Assembly (NCBI RefSeq): GCF_024213195.1
Contig: NZ_JANAVF010000005.1
Location: 186,001 to 250,000, forward strand
Direction of reading: 5' to 3'
From: Streptomyces sp. TBY4
GTDB taxonomy: Bacteria; Actinomycetota; Actinomycetes; Streptomycetales; Streptomycetaceae
Length of the DNA: 64,000 nucleotides
Part shown: positions 33,386 to 42,756 of the stretch, piece by piece
Layout of the letters: every line of letters begins with the position of its first letter
Position numbering within the stretch: the first letter of the stretch is position 1
Position numbers and translations under genes: made by a program
Notes under the pieces: generated by a model
What the model saw: the letters and a program-made list of their open reading frames with translations, nothing else
Database searches by the model: none
Told to the model about the DNA's origin: nothing

Positions 33386-35968
33386 GTGCCAGGCACGAAT
33401 CTGACCCGTGAAGAGGCTCAGCAGCGGGCAAAGCTGCTCAGTGTCGACTCGTACGAGATCGAACTCGATCTCAGCGGCGCGCAGGAGGGCGGCACGTACC
33501 CCTCCGTGACCACCGTGCGCTTCCAGTCCTCAGAGGCCGGCGCCGAGACCTTCATCGACCTGGTCGCCCCGGCCGTGCACGAGGTCGTCCTCAACGGCAA
33601 GTCGCTCGACGTGGCCGCCGTCTTCCGGGATTCCCGGATCGCGCTGGCGCACCTCGCCGCCGGGGCCAACGAGCTCCGCGTCGTCGCCGACTGCGCCTAC
33701 ACCAACACCGGCGAGGGTCTGCACCGCTTCGTCGACCCGGTCGACGAGCAGGCGTACCTGTACACCCAGTTCGAGGTCCCGGACGCGCGCCGCGTGTTCG
33801 CGAGCTTCGAGCAGCCCGACCTGAAGGCGACGTTCCGGTTCACCGTGACGGCCCCGGCGGGCTGGACGGTCATCTCGAACTCCCCGACGCCGGAGGTTCC
33901 CGCCGACAACGTCTGGCGCTTCGAGCCCACCCCGCGCATCTCCACGTACATCACGGCCCTGATCGTCGGCCCGTACCACGCGGTGCACAGCTCCTACGAG
34001 GGCGCGGACGGGCAGTCCGTCCCGCTCGGCATCTACTGCCGTCCCTCGCTCGCCGAGTTCCTCGACGCCGACGAGATCTTCGACGTGACCCGTCAGGGCT
34101 TCACCTGGTTCCAGGAGAAGTTCGCGTACGACTACCCCTTCGCCAAGTACGACCAGCTCTTCGTGCCGGAGTTCAACGCGGGCGCGATGGAGAACGCGGG
34201 CGCGGTCACCATCCGCGACCAGTACGTCTTCCGCTCGAAGGTGACGGACGCGGCGTACGAGACGCGCGCCGAGACCATCCTCCACGAGCTCGCCCACATG
34301 TGGTTCGGCGACCTCGTCACCATGGAGTGGTGGAACGACCTGTGGCTGAACGAGTCGTTCGCCACCTACACCTCCATCGCCTGCCAGGCGTACGCGGAGG
34401 GCTCGAAGTGGCCGCACGCCTGGACCTCCTTCGCCAACTCGATGAAGACCTGGGCGTACCGGCAGGACCAGCTGCCCTCCACGCACCCGATCATGGCCGA
34501 CATCCGTGACCTGGACGACGTCCTGGTCAACTTCGACGGCATCACGTACGCCAAGGGCGCCTCGGTGCTCAAGCAGCTCGTGGCCTACGTCGGCCAGGAC
34601 GCCTTCTTCAAGGGCGTGCAGGCGTACTTCAAGGCGCACGCCTTCGGGAACACCCGCCTGTCGGACCTGCTGGGCGCGCTGGAGGAGACCTCCGGCCGCG
34701 ACCTGACCGCCTGGTCGAAGGCGTGGCTGGAGACGGCCGGCATCAACGTCCTGCGCCCCGAGATCGAGACGGACGAGAACGGTGCGATCACCGCCTTCGC
34801 CGTCCGCCAGGAGGCCCCGGCGCTGCCCGCCGGCGCCAAGGGCGAGCCGGTCCTGCGCCCGCACCGCATCGCGGTCGGCCTGTACGACCTGACCGCCGGC
34901 AAGCTGGTCCGCACGGACCGGATCGAGCTGGACATCGACGGCGGTCTGACCGCCGTGCCGGAGCTGATCGGCCGGACCCGTCCGGCGGTGGTCCTGCTCA
35001 ACGACGACGACCTGTCGTACGCCAAGGTCCGCCTCGACGAGGTGTCCCTCGCGAACGTCACCGCGCACCTGGGCGACTTCACCGAGTCGCTGCCGCGCGC
35101 GCTGTGCTGGGCTTCGGCCTGGGACATGACCCGCGACGGCGAACTGGCCACCCGCGACTACCTCGCCCTCGTCCTGTCGGGCATCGGCAAGGAGTCGGAC
35201 ATCGGCGTCGTCCAGTCGCTGCACCGCCAGGTCAAGCTGGCCGTGGAGCTGTACGCCGACCCGGCGTGGCGCGACCAGGGCCTGGCGATCTGGACGGAGG
35301 CCACGCTGGAGCACCTGCGCGCGGCCGAGCCGGGCAGCGACCACCAGCTGGCGTGGGCCCGTGCCTTCGCGGCGACGGCCCGCACCGAGGAGCAGCTGAC
35401 CTACCTGGCGGCGCTGCTGGACGGCTCGGCGGAGGTCAAGGGCCTGGCGGTGGACACCGAGCTGCGCTGGGCGTTCCTGGAGCGCCTGGTCGCCACCGGC
35501 GCGGCCGGGGAGCCGGCCGTCGCGGCCGAGCTGGAGCGGGACAGGACGGCGGCGGGCGAGCGGCACGCGGCGACCGCCCGCGCGGCGGTTCCCACGGCGG
35601 AGGCCAAGGCCGCGGCCTGGGCCTCGGTCGTCGAGGGCGAGTCGCTCCCGAACGCGGTGCAGGAGGCGGTGATCGGGGGCTTCGTCCAGACCGACCAGCG
35701 CGAGCTCCTCGCCCCGTACACGGAGAAGTACTTCGCGGCGGTCAAGGAGGTCTGGGAGACCCGGAGCCACGAGATCGCCCAGCAGATCGCGGTGGGGCTC
35801 TACCCGTCCCTCCAGGTCTCCGCGGAGACCCTCGCGGCGACGGACGCCTGGCTCTCCTCGGCCGAGCCGAACGCGGCCCTGCGCCGCCTGGTCTCGGAGT
35901 CCCGCGCGGGCGTGGAGCGCGCCCTGCGCGCCCAGGCGGCGGACGCGGCTGCCGCAGCCCAGGTCTGA
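33386..35968 (+). CDS. pepN: Aminopeptidase N (M1 family), copy 2
   Basis: An 860-residue M1 aminopeptidase related along its whole length to the gene at 20374. GAMEN is followed by HELAH (His300, Glu301, His304) and Glu323. The GTG at 33386 follows GAAGGAG and starts PGTNLTREEAQQRAKLLSVD. Copy 1 has KES where this one has the usual NES around the zinc glutamate. No signal peptide is seen. Two cytoplasmic copies within 13 kb may divide substrates or conditions. A dispersed-repeat pair lies after the stop. Confidence 0.95.
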   Translation: MPGTNLTREEAQQRAKLLSVDSYEIELDLSGAQEGGTYPSVTTVRFQSSEAGAETFIDLVAPAVHEVVLNGKSLDVAAVFRDSRIALAHLAAGANELRVVADCAYTNTGEGLHRFVDPVDEQAYLYTQFEVPDARRVFASFEQPDLKATFRFTVTAPAGWTVISNSPTPEVPADNVWRFEPTPRISTYITALIVGPYHAVHSSYEGADGQSVPLGIYCRPSLAEFLDADEIFDVTRQGFTWFQEKFAYDYPFAKYDQLFVPEFNAGAMENAGAVTIRDQYVFRSKVTDAAYETRAETILHELAHMWFGDLVTMEWWNDLWLNESFATYTSIACQAYAEGSKWPHAWTSFANSMKTWAYRQDQLPSTHPIMADIRDLDDVLVNFDGITYAKGASVLKQLVAYVGQDAFFKGVQAYFKAHAFGNTRLSDLLGALEETSGRDLTAWSKAWLETAGINVLRPEIETDENGAITAFAVRQEAPALPAGAKGEPVLRPHRIAVGLYDLTAGKLVRTDRIELDIDGGLTAVPELIGRTRPAVVLLNDDDLSYAKVRLDEVSLANVTAHLGDFTESLPRALCWASAWDMTRDGELATRDYLALVLSGIGKESDIGVVQSLHRQVKLAVELYADPAWRDQGLAIWTEATLEHLRAAEPGSDHQLAWARAFAATARTEEQLTYLAALLDGSAEVKGLAVDTELRWAFLERLVATGAAGEPAVAAELERDRTAAGERHAATARAAVPTAEAKAAAWASVVEGESLPNAVQEAVIGGFVQTDQRELLAPYTEKYFAAVKEVWETRSHEIAQQIAVGLYPSLQVSAETLAATDAWLSSAEPNAALRRLVSESRAGVERALRAQAADAAAAAQV

Positions 35969-36027
35969 CCGCAGCCCGGGGCCGGGCGGTGCCGGACCCT
36001 CCGGCCCCTCCCGGCCCCGGGCCCGTG

Positions 36028-36240
36028 CCCTGCGGGGCTGTCCCCTACCCGCCCTTCGCCCGTTCCCTGGGGCTCCGCCCCAGACCCCGCGCCTCAAACG
36101 CCGGCGGGGCTGAATTTTGCCGCTGCGCGGCAAACTCAGCCCGCCCGGCGTTTGAGGGCACGGGCGCGGAGCGCACGTACGGGTCCGGGCAGCGCCCGGG
36201 GAACGGGCGAAGGGCGGGTAGGGGACTTCGGCCCGCGCAG
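36028..36240. repeat. Dispersed intergenic repeat, inverted pair (copies 5 and 6)
   Basis: Copy 5 (36028-36113, plus strand) begins CCCTGCGGGGC and copy 6 (36137-36240, minus) mirrors it. Between them TTTGCCGCTGCGCGGCAAA forms a loop hairpin. The pair fills the space between convergent pepN and the LysR gene and could act as a terminator for both. Confidence 0.85.
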
Positions 36241-36258
36241 CGGCACCCCGCCGCGCGG

Positions 36259-37161
36259 CTACGGGCGGCCGTCGGCGACGGCCCGTAGGGCCGCCAGGAC
36301 ATGGGCCACCGCAGGGGCCGACTCCGAGCCCCGCCGCAGGGCGGCGATGACGTGCCGGGTCGGCCGGTCGTGGGGCAGCCCGCGTACGGCGACGCCCGCG
36401 GCACGGCTCGCCACCATGCGGGGAACCAGGGCGACCCCCATCCCGGCCTCCACCATGGCCAGGATCGCGGTCCAGCCGGAGGCCGAGTGCGCCTGCTCGG
36501 GCACGAACCCGGCCGCCTCGCACGCATTGCGGGTGATCTCCGACCAGGGCCCGGAGCCGCCGTAGATCCACGGATCCCCGGACAGGTCCGCGAGCCGCAG
36601 CTCCGCGGCACCGGCCAGCGCGTGGTCCGGGGGCAGGGCCACGTCGAGGGGGTCCTCCAGCAGGGTCCGGCGGGTGAAACGGGGATCGCGGGCGGTCGGG
36701 GCGTGGGCCGCCAAGGACAGCGCCAGGTCCACGACCCCGGCGGACAGTAGCTCGTAGGACTCGGCCGCCTCGGTCTCCCGTACGCGGACCTCCACCCCGG
36801 GGTGCGAACGCCTCAGGGCGGCGACCGCCGGGACCACGAGGACCGGTACGGCGGTGGAGAAGGCGCCGATCCGCACCTCCCCCGCCTCCCCCGCGAGGTA
36901 TCCGGTGAGCTCCGCGTCGGCCCGCTCGAGCTGCGCGAACACGGCCTCCGCGTGCCGCAGTACGAGGTGGGCGGCGTCGGTGAGCCGGACCCGGCGGCCC
37001 TGGGCCTCCAGCAGCGGGACCCCCAGCGCCCTGGCCAGGTTGGTCAGCTGCTGCGAGACGGCCGAGGGCGTCATGTGCAGCGCCTCGGCCGTCGCGGTCA
37101 CGGTCCCCTGCTCGGAGAGGGTCCGCAGGATCCGCAGCTTCTTGATGTCCCACTCGATCAT
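36259..37161 (-). CDS. LysR-family transcriptional regulator
   Basis: A 300-residue regulator. KLRILRTLSEQGTVTATAEAL and TPSAVSQQLTNLARALGVPL form the N-terminal winged helix; the substrate domain starts near residue 90 (VRIGAFSTAVPVLVVPA). It lies 10 bases after the EamA gene on the same strand, so it may be co-transcribed with the two transporters. LysR genes are usually divergent from their target; this arrangement is less common. Its ligand is unknown. Confidence 0.9.
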   Translation of the reverse strand: MIEWDIKKLRILRTLSEQGTVTATAEALHMTPSAVSQQLTNLARALGVPLLEAQGRRVRLTDAAHLVLRHAEAVFAQLERADAELTGYLAGEAGEVRIGAFSTAVPVLVVPAVAALRRSHPGVEVRVRETEAAESYELLSAGVVDLALSLAAHAPTARDPRFTRRTLLEDPLDVALPPDHALAGAAELRLADLSGDPWIYGGSGPWSEITRNACEAAGFVPEQAHSASGWTAILAMVEAGMGVALVPRMVASRAAGVAVRGLPHDRPTRHVIAALRRGSESAPAVAHVLAALRAVADGRP

Positions 37162-37171
37162 GGGACCGAAC

Positions 37172-38098
37172 CTACCGCCGGGCACCCAGACCCACGCCGC
37201 CCAGGATCAGCGCCATGCACAGGAGCTGGGTCGGGCCGGTGGTCTCGCCGAGGATCAGCAGGCCGAGACCGGCGACGCAGACGGGCTGGAGGTAGTAGAC
37301 GACTCCGGCGCGGGCGGCGCCGATCATCGAGACGGCCTTGTTCCAGGCGAAGAAGGCGACGGCGGAGGAGAAGACGCCGACGTACAGGAGCATGCCGGTG
37401 GTGGAGGGGGTGACCTGGAAGCCGCCCTGGACTCCGACGGAGACGGCGTAGGCGGGGGCGAGCATCAGCGCGCCGAGGACGAAGGTGGTGAGGAGGAAGG
37501 CGAGTCCGCCCAGTTCGGCGGGCTTGCGCTTGAGGAGGGCGCTGTACGTGGCGAAGGACAGGGCGGCTGCGAACATCCACAGGTCGCCCGCGGCGAAGTC
37601 GAAGCGGATCGATCCCTTGCCGACCAGGAGGAGCACGCCGAGGGCGGCCAGGGCCAGGCCGAAGGTGCGCCGGGCGCCGAGCCGTTCGCCGCCGAGCCGG
37701 GCGTACAGGGCCATGATGACCGGCGAGGCCGCCATGATCATGCCCATGTTGGAGGCGGAGGTGGTCAGGCCGGCCTGGTGGACGAGGGTGTTGTAGAGGG
37801 TGACGCCGAAGAGGGTGGCCAGGGCGATGTAGCCGAAGTGCTCGCGGATCAGGGCCCGCTGCTGCCAGGCCTGCCGGGCGGCGAAGGGGGCGACGGCCAG
37901 GGTGGCGATCACCCAGCGCCAGAAGACGGCCTGGACGGGCGGGATGCTGTCGGCCATGCCGCGGGTGGCGACGAAGCTGCCGGACCAGACCACCGTCGCG
38001 AGCAGGGCGAGGAGGACGCCGAGACCGGCGGCCCCCTTCTTCGCCCTGCCGGGCGCTGCTTCCTGCTGAACGGTGCGGACTCGGTCCATGACGGCCAC
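37172..38098 (-). CDS. EamA-family transporter (drug/metabolite superfamily), copy 1
   Basis: A 308-residue, 10-helix transporter made of two EamA repeats. LALLATVVWSGSFVATRG opens the first; LSFATYSALLKRKPAEL the second. The GTG at 38098 follows GAGGGGGAG and is preferred over the ATG at 38089. Such proteins export amino acids, metabolites or drugs. It lies between another EamA gene and the LysR gene on the same strand, and probably forms an operon with them. Confidence 0.88.
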   Translation of the reverse strand: MAVMDRVRTVQQEAAPGRAKKGAAGLGVLLALLATVVWSGSFVATRGMADSIPPVQAVFWRWVIATLAVAPFAARQAWQQRALIREHFGYIALATLFGVTLYNTLVHQAGLTTSASNMGMIMAASPVIMALYARLGGERLGARRTFGLALAALGVLLLVGKGSIRFDFAAGDLWMFAAALSFATYSALLKRKPAELGGLAFLLTTFVLGALMLAPAYAVSVGVQGGFQVTPSTTGMLLYVGVFSSAVAFFAWNKAVSMIGAARAGVVYYLQPVCVAGLGLLILGETTGPTQLLCMALILGGVGLGARR

Positions 38099-38150
38099 GG
38101 TGTGTCTCCCCCTCGGAGTTTCGGAGTGTCGGTGCGTTTGGTTCGTTGGT

Positions 38151-39101
38151 CTACCGTCGCACCGAGGCACCCGTCAGGTCCATCGAAACATTTCGATCGG
38201 TTTCTTCAGTAGAACTGAACGGTTCGGCCTTGGGGCGGGGCGCGTCCGCCCTGCCCGCCGCAAGCTGCCCGGCGACGGTGGCACCGAAGGCGATCGCCAT
38301 GCCCAGCACCTGCACCGGGGAGAGCGCCTGCCCCAGGGCGGCCCAGCCGATGACGGCGGCGCTGAGCGGCGAGAGCGGACCGAGGAGGGTGACGGAGGTG
38401 GCGCCGAGCTGTCCGATGCCGCGGAACCAGAGCAGGTACGCGATGCCGGTGTTGATCAGCATCATGTAGCCGTAGCCGAGGAAGGCCTTGCCGTCGAGCG
38501 CCGGCGGCGCACCCTCCACCAGTGCGGCGATCGGAAGGATGATCAGGCCGCCCGCGGTGAGCTGCCAGCCGGTCATGGCCAGCGGGCCGACACCCTCCGG
38601 GCGCCCCCACCGCTTGGTCATGACGGTGCCCGCGGCCATCGAGGCGGAGGAGACCACGCCGGCCACCACCCCGACCAGGTCGAGCTGCGCCTGCGCGGTC
38701 AGCACCACCATGCTGACGCCGAAGGCCGCCACGACGGCGGCGAGCACGGTCCGCAGCCGGGCCCGCTCGCCCAGCAGGAGGGCGGCGAGCCCCACGACGA
38801 AGAGCGGCCCCGCGGAGCCCAGGACGGCCGCGACCCCGCCGGGCAGGCGGTAGGCGGAGAGGAACAGGAGCGGGAAGAAGGCGCCGATGTTGAGTCCGCC
38901 GAGGACGGCGGCCTTCCACCACCACTGCCCCGTGGGCAGCTTGCGGGCGAGGGCGGTGAGCAGCAGTCCGGCGGGCAGGGCGCGCATCACGCCGGTGAAC
39001 AGCGGCCGGTCGGGCGGCAGCAGCTCGGAGGCCACGGCGTAGGTGGAGCCCCAGGAGATGGGGGCCAGGGCGGTCAGGGCGAGGGTGGCGATGCGCTTCA
39101 C
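38151..39101 (-). CDS. EamA-family transporter, copy 2
   Basis: A 316-residue, 10-helix transporter of the same superfamily. It starts LALTALAPISWGSTYAVASE, the EamA N-terminal signature; TKRWGRPEGVGPLAMTGWQL begins the second half. GGAGGAG precedes the GTG at 39101. It is the first gene of the likely operon copy 2 - copy 1 - LysR. A perfect 24-base palindrome lies 52 bases before its start and 54 before the divergent marR start. Confidence 0.88.
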   Translation of the reverse strand: MKRIATLALTALAPISWGSTYAVASELLPPDRPLFTGVMRALPAGLLLTALARKLPTGQWWWKAAVLGGLNIGAFFPLLFLSAYRLPGGVAAVLGSAGPLFVVGLAALLLGERARLRTVLAAVVAAFGVSMVVLTAQAQLDLVGVVAGVVSSASMAAGTVMTKRWGRPEGVGPLAMTGWQLTAGGLIILPIAALVEGAPPALDGKAFLGYGYMMLINTGIAYLLWFRGIGQLGATSVTLLGPLSPLSAAVIGWAALGQALSPVQVLGMAIAFGATVAGQLAAGRADAPRPKAEPFSSTEETDRNVSMDLTGASVRR

Positions 39102-39152
39102 GGCGGGTGCTCCTCCGGCAGGACGAGTGGCTCGAGCGGGTAGCTCACTTGG

Positions 39153-39176
39153 AAGTAGCTTAGCACTAAGCTACTT
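39153..39176. promoter_or_regulatory. Perfect palindrome between EamA and MarR genes
   Basis: AAGTAGCTTAG (39153-39163) and CTAAGCTACTT (39166-39176) are exact inverse complements across a CA spacer. It is AT-rich for this genome and sits midway between the two divergent starts, a typical site for a MarR dimer. Confidence 0.85.
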
Positions 39177-39229
39177 TCCTGCAAGCAACTTTCTTGCCAA
39201 CGAACAAGCGGAAGCCGGATACTGCGCCC

Positions 39230-39730
39230 ATGACCGACAAGGACCCCGTCGACGCCGTCGACGCGATCGCCGAGCAGTGGTTCGCGGTGCGACCCGATCT
39301 GGACACCACGCCCATGGCCGTCTTCGGCCGGATCTACCGGATCTCCAAAGCCATGGGCGATGCCATGGAGAAGACCTACGGCCGCTACGGGATCGGGCGC
39401 GGGGAGTTCGACGTGGTGGCCACGCTGCGCAGAAGCGGAACCCCGTACACCCTCTCGCCCCGCCAGCTCTCGGCCACGCTGATGCTCACCACGGGCGGGA
39501 TGACGGGACGGCTGGACAAACTGGAGAAGGCCGGGCTGCTGTGCCGCAACCCCGATCCGGACGACCGGCGGGGACTGCGGGTGACCATCACCGACCGGGG
39601 CCTCGCCCTCATCGACGAGGCGGTCGAGGCGGGTCTGGAGGTGCAGCGCGAGGCGCTGACCGGGCTGGACGCGACGGAGGTCGCAACGCTCACCGCGCTG
39701 CTGCGCAAGGTGATGGCGGGGGTCCCGTAG
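39230..39730 (+). CDS. MarR-family transcriptional regulator
   Basis: A 166-residue winged-helix repressor. DVVATLRRSGTPYTLSPRQL and TGGMTGRLDKLEKAGLL are recognition-helix regions. RNPDPDDRRGLRVTITDRG is the MarR wing. The ATG at 39230 is chosen. It is divergent from the EamA genes; it probably represses them and itself through the palindrome at 39153 until a small molecule binds. A hairpin terminator follows 18 bases later. Confidence 0.92.
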   Translation: MTDKDPVDAVDAIAEQWFAVRPDLDTTPMAVFGRIYRISKAMGDAMEKTYGRYGIGRGEFDVVATLRRSGTPYTLSPRQLSATLMLTTGGMTGRLDKLEKAGLLCRNPDPDDRRGLRVTITDRGLALIDEAVEAGLEVQREALTGLDATEVATLTALLRKVMAGVP

Positions 39731-39748
39731 CGGATCCGGGTACGACGA

Positions 39749-39780
39749 GGCGCCGGGGGTCCTTACGGACCACCGGCGCC
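39749..39780 (+). terminator. marR terminator
   Basis: GGCGCCGGGGGTCC (39749-39762) pairs with GGACCACCGGCGCC (39767-39780), one mismatch, on a TTAC loop. Confidence 0.8.
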
Positions 39781-39805
39781 CCGGAATTCGAGCCTTCGGT
39801 CAGGC

Positions 39806-40039
39806 TTAGTTCTGCGTCTTGCGCGACTTGTCGAGGACCATCACCAGACCGGCGATGACCAGGAACAGCACGATCGGCGCGGCCACGTAGAGGCCGAGCG
39901 TCTCGCCGACGCTCAGGCCCGGACCCGGGTCGTCGCCGTCGTCACGGGTGAGCGCGAGGGCGGGAGACGTCATCAGCAGCATCATCAGCGTCGTTCCGGC
40001 CGTGACGGCGCCGGCGCGCAGAGCGTTCTTCTTGTCCAC
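39806..40039 (-). CDS. Small exported or membrane protein
   Basis: A 77-residue protein that starts at GTG (DKKNALRAGAVTAGTTLMML). A signal-like first helix ends near ALA. An acidic segment follows (TRDDGDDPGPG), and then a second strong hydrophobic stretch (YVAAPIVLFLVIAGLVMVL) and a basic tail (DKSRKTQN). It probably sits in the membrane with the acidic part outside. I recognise no family. It is downstream of malQ by 20 bases. Confidence 0.75.
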   Translation of the reverse strand: MDKKNALRAGAVTAGTTLMMLLMTSPALALTRDDGDDPGPGLSVGETLGLYVAAPIVLFLVIAGLVMVLDKSRKTQN

Positions 40040-40059
40040 GGTGCAAACGTAGCGAACAC

Positions 40060-42102
40060 CTAAACGCCGCGCGCGCCCGGGGGTGCCGTACGGGTCTCCA
40101 CCGCCCCCCGCACCGCCTCCAGCAGGGCGTTCGCCCGCGGCGAGGCGGCCAGCGCCTCCAGGGTCAGCGGTCGCCCGTCCGGGTCGGCGACGGGGAGCCG
40201 CCAGTTGGGGTACTGGTCCCAGGTGCCGGGCAGGTTCTGCGGCCGCCGGTCCCCCACCGCGTCGGGCAGCCAGACCCCGACCAGCCGGGCCGGGGTGCGC
40301 AGCAGGAACCCGTACAGGGACCGTACGGCGGCCTCCTCGCCCTTGGTGTCGAGCCCGAGGTCCTCCAGTACGTCCATCCAGCGCGCGGTGTCGGCCTCGT
40401 CCTCGGCCCGCTCCCGCTCGGCCGGGCGGGTCAGCAGGCCGAGCCGGTCGCGCAGTTCCACGTGGGAGCCGGCCAGTTTGGCGGCCGTGGGCGGCAGGTC
40501 GTGGGTGGTCACGGTGGCCAGGCAGTCGGCCCGCCAGCGCTCCGGCGCCAGCGGCTCCCCGTCGCCGCCCCAGTCCCGCTCGAACCACAGCACCGAGGTG
40601 CCCAGCACCCCGCGCCGGGCCAGCGCCTGACGGACCCCCGGCTGCACGGTGCCGAGGTCCTCGCCGATGACCAGGGCCCCGGCCCGGTGCGCCTCCAGGA
40701 CCAGCAGGGCGAGCATCGCCTCCCCGTCGTACGCGACGTACGCGCCTTCGGCGGGCGGGGTCCCCTCCGGGATCCACCAGAGCCGGAACAGTCCCATGAC
40801 GTGGTCGATGCGCAGGGCGCCCGCGTACCGGAACACCCCCCGCAGCAGGGACCGCAGCGGCGCGTACCCGGTGGCCGCCAGCCGGTCGGGCCGCCACGGG
40901 GGCAGCCCCCAGTCCTGGCCGCGCGCGTTGAAGGCGTCCGGCGGGGCGCCGACGGAAACGGCCCGGGCGTAGTGCGGGGCTCCGAAGGGGGCTCCGGTGG
41001 CGTCCGAACCCTCCGGATGCACCCCGACGGCCAGGTCGTGCACGATGCCGACCGCCATCCCGGCCTCCTTCGCGGCCCGCTGGGCCCCGGCGAGCTGGGC
41101 GTCCGTCAGCCAGACCAGCCAGCGGTGGAAGTCGGCCCGGGACTCCGGGTCCTCCCCGGCGTGCGCGGCGCACCAGGCGGCGTGCCGGTCCAGCTCCGCC
41201 CCCTGCTCGGCGCGGAACTCCGCGTAGGCCGCCTCCCGTTCGGGGCTCCGCGGCACGGTGTACAGCAGCTCCAGGGCGGCCCGCTTGAGGGCCCAGACGG
41301 CGTCCCGGTCGATCAGCGCACCCTTCTCCAGGACTCCGCGCCGCAACTCCGCCCCCCGGTCGGCCAGTTCCGCGAGGGCGGCCCGGTCCGGGCAGTCGGC
41401 GTACTCGGGGACGTCCTCGATCCGCAGGTGCACCGGGTCGGGGAAGCGGCGCGAGGACGGCCGGTACGGGGAGGGGTCGCTCGGGGTGCCGGGCACGCTC
41501 GCGTGCAGCGGGTTGACCTGGACGAAGCCGGCTCCGTGCACGCGGCCCGCCCAGCGCGCCAGCTCCGCCAGGTCGCCCAGGTCGCCCATGCCCCAGGAGC
41601 GTTCGGAGAGCAGCGAGTAGAGCTGGACGAGCAGCCCGTGGGTGCGTTCCGGGGCCGCCGGGGCCCGGTCGGGGGCCACGATCAGGGTGGCGGTGGCGGT
41701 GCGGCCGTCCGGCGCCTCGGCGCGGATCCGGTGCACGCCGAGCGGCGGCTCCCCCGCACCGGCCGCGTTCCAGGCCGCCGCCGGCTCCGCGCCCTCCGAC
41801 GCCCCGCCCCCGTCCCCCTCTGCCTCCAGCACGGTCCGGGTCCCGGGCGGGAGCGCGCCCAGCTCCACCGGCGGCCGGGAGCCGGACCACCACACCAGCA
41901 CGCGCGGCAGCAGCCGGTGCACCGCGTCGTGTTCGGCCGCGGCCAGGTCCGCCCGTACGGACTCCGGGGTGTCCGTGTTCACCCCCAGCTGCCGCAGGAC
42001 GGCGGCGACGGTGGCCTCCGGGACCCGGAGGGTGACGTCCTCGGCGGGCTGGTAGGTGGTGGCGACTCCGTACAGGGCCGCGAGCCGGGCGAGGTCGTCC
42101 AT
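40060..42102 (-). CDS. malQ: 4-alpha-glucanotransferase
   Basis: A 680-residue glycoside hydrolase family 77 enzyme (amylomaltase) that moves alpha-1,4-glucan segments between maltodextrins. HGLLVQLYSLLSERSWGMGDLGDL opens the catalytic barrel; LRIDHVMGLFRLWWIP has the nucleophile Asp; LVIGEDLGTV the acid/base Glu. The 150-residue N-terminal part is the extension usual in actinobacterial MalQ. AAGGAA precedes the ATG. A small repeat-containing gene ends 15 bases upstream, and a small membrane-protein gene follows. Confidence 0.95.
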   Translation of the reverse strand: MDDLARLAALYGVATTYQPAEDVTLRVPEATVAAVLRQLGVNTDTPESVRADLAAAEHDAVHRLLPRVLVWWSGSRPPVELGALPPGTRTVLEAEGDGGGASEGAEPAAAWNAAGAGEPPLGVHRIRAEAPDGRTATATLIVAPDRAPAAPERTHGLLVQLYSLLSERSWGMGDLGDLAELARWAGRVHGAGFVQVNPLHASVPGTPSDPSPYRPSSRRFPDPVHLRIEDVPEYADCPDRAALAELADRGAELRRGVLEKGALIDRDAVWALKRAALELLYTVPRSPEREAAYAEFRAEQGAELDRHAAWCAAHAGEDPESRADFHRWLVWLTDAQLAGAQRAAKEAGMAVGIVHDLAVGVHPEGSDATGAPFGAPHYARAVSVGAPPDAFNARGQDWGLPPWRPDRLAATGYAPLRSLLRGVFRYAGALRIDHVMGLFRLWWIPEGTPPAEGAYVAYDGEAMLALLVLEAHRAGALVIGEDLGTVQPGVRQALARRGVLGTSVLWFERDWGGDGEPLAPERWRADCLATVTTHDLPPTAAKLAGSHVELRDRLGLLTRPAERERAEDEADTARWMDVLEDLGLDTKGEEAAVRSLYGFLLRTPARLVGVWLPDAVGDRRPQNLPGTWDQYPNWRLPVADPDGRPLTLEALAASPRANALLEAVRGAVETRTAPPGARGV

Positions 42103-42117
42103 CAGGTTCCTTGTCGT

Positions 42118-42357
42118 CTAGTCACCCGCGGCGGCCGCCGCGGCATGGGTGGTCGGCTCGCTGGTCAGCGGGGCCTCGCAGGCGAGCGGGGGCTCACTGG
42201 TCAGCGGCGCGTGCGCGGCGTCGGCGAGCGACGGCTCGCTGGTGAGGGTCCGTTCGTCGGGTCCGGACTGCGCCGGCAGGTGGGCGAGCGGCGGACGCCG
42301 TTTCCGGTCGGATATGGCGGTGGTGGCGGTGCTGGTCTTCGCGGTCTTGGTGTTCAC
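42118..42357 (-). CDS. Small protein with LTSEP repeats
   Basis: A 79-residue protein, start GTG behind AAGGAG at nine bases. The first half is basic and Thr-rich (TKTAKTSTATTAISDRKRR). The second half repeats LTSEP three times: LTSEPSLADAAHAP, LTSEPPLACEAP, LTSEPTTH. One cysteine and an alanine-rich tail follow. No signal peptide. I recognise no family. Repeated acidic units behind a leader-like half resemble repeat-type precursor peptides, but no processing enzyme is adjacent. It is probably co-transcribed with malQ. Confidence 0.55.
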   Translation of the reverse strand: MNTKTAKTSTATTAISDRKRRPPLAHLPAQSGPDERTLTSEPSLADAAHAPLTSEPPLACEAPLTSEPTTHAAAAAAGD

Positions 42358-42756
42358 CGGCAGGCACTCCTTCGTGCGTGAGGGTCGGTCAGGACCCGTG
42401 GATGGCTCCCACTGTGTCGGTCCGTACGCCGTCCGCGCACCACCGACAGCGGAAATTCTCCTGTGCGGACGGCGAATTCGCACAGACGTGCCTGCATGCG
42501 CGCCGCGCACGGGAGGTGTTGCGGAGTTCCGTGCCGATCACCACGCGTCCGGAGCCACCGGCCCTGGCGTGCGGGAACGTCGGGAACACCCTCCGGCGCG
42601 CGGCCGGGAGAACACCCCAGCCATACCCAGTCGGCCGCACCGCATTCCTGCCCGATCCAGGTCAGATCACCCGCGGGCGTTGACACCCCTGCCGTACGGA
42701 TGGTGGGGTCTGGCTCATTCGTACGAGCGGGGGACGACTCGGGACGGGGTGGCTCC
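42358..42756. other. Gene-free interval, 399 bases
   Basis: I see no convincing gene. Two inverted repeats are visible: TGTCGGT (42415-42421) with ACCGACA (42442-42448), and TGTGCG (42462-42467) with CGCACA (42479-42484). The A/T-richer stretch around them may hold promoters for the divergent LTSEP gene and GH84 gene. Confidence 0.6.

Noticed and set aside
42378..42683. 101-residue frame in the gap before the GH84 gene
   Set aside because: No ribosome-binding site, no conserved look, and it overlaps inverted repeats.
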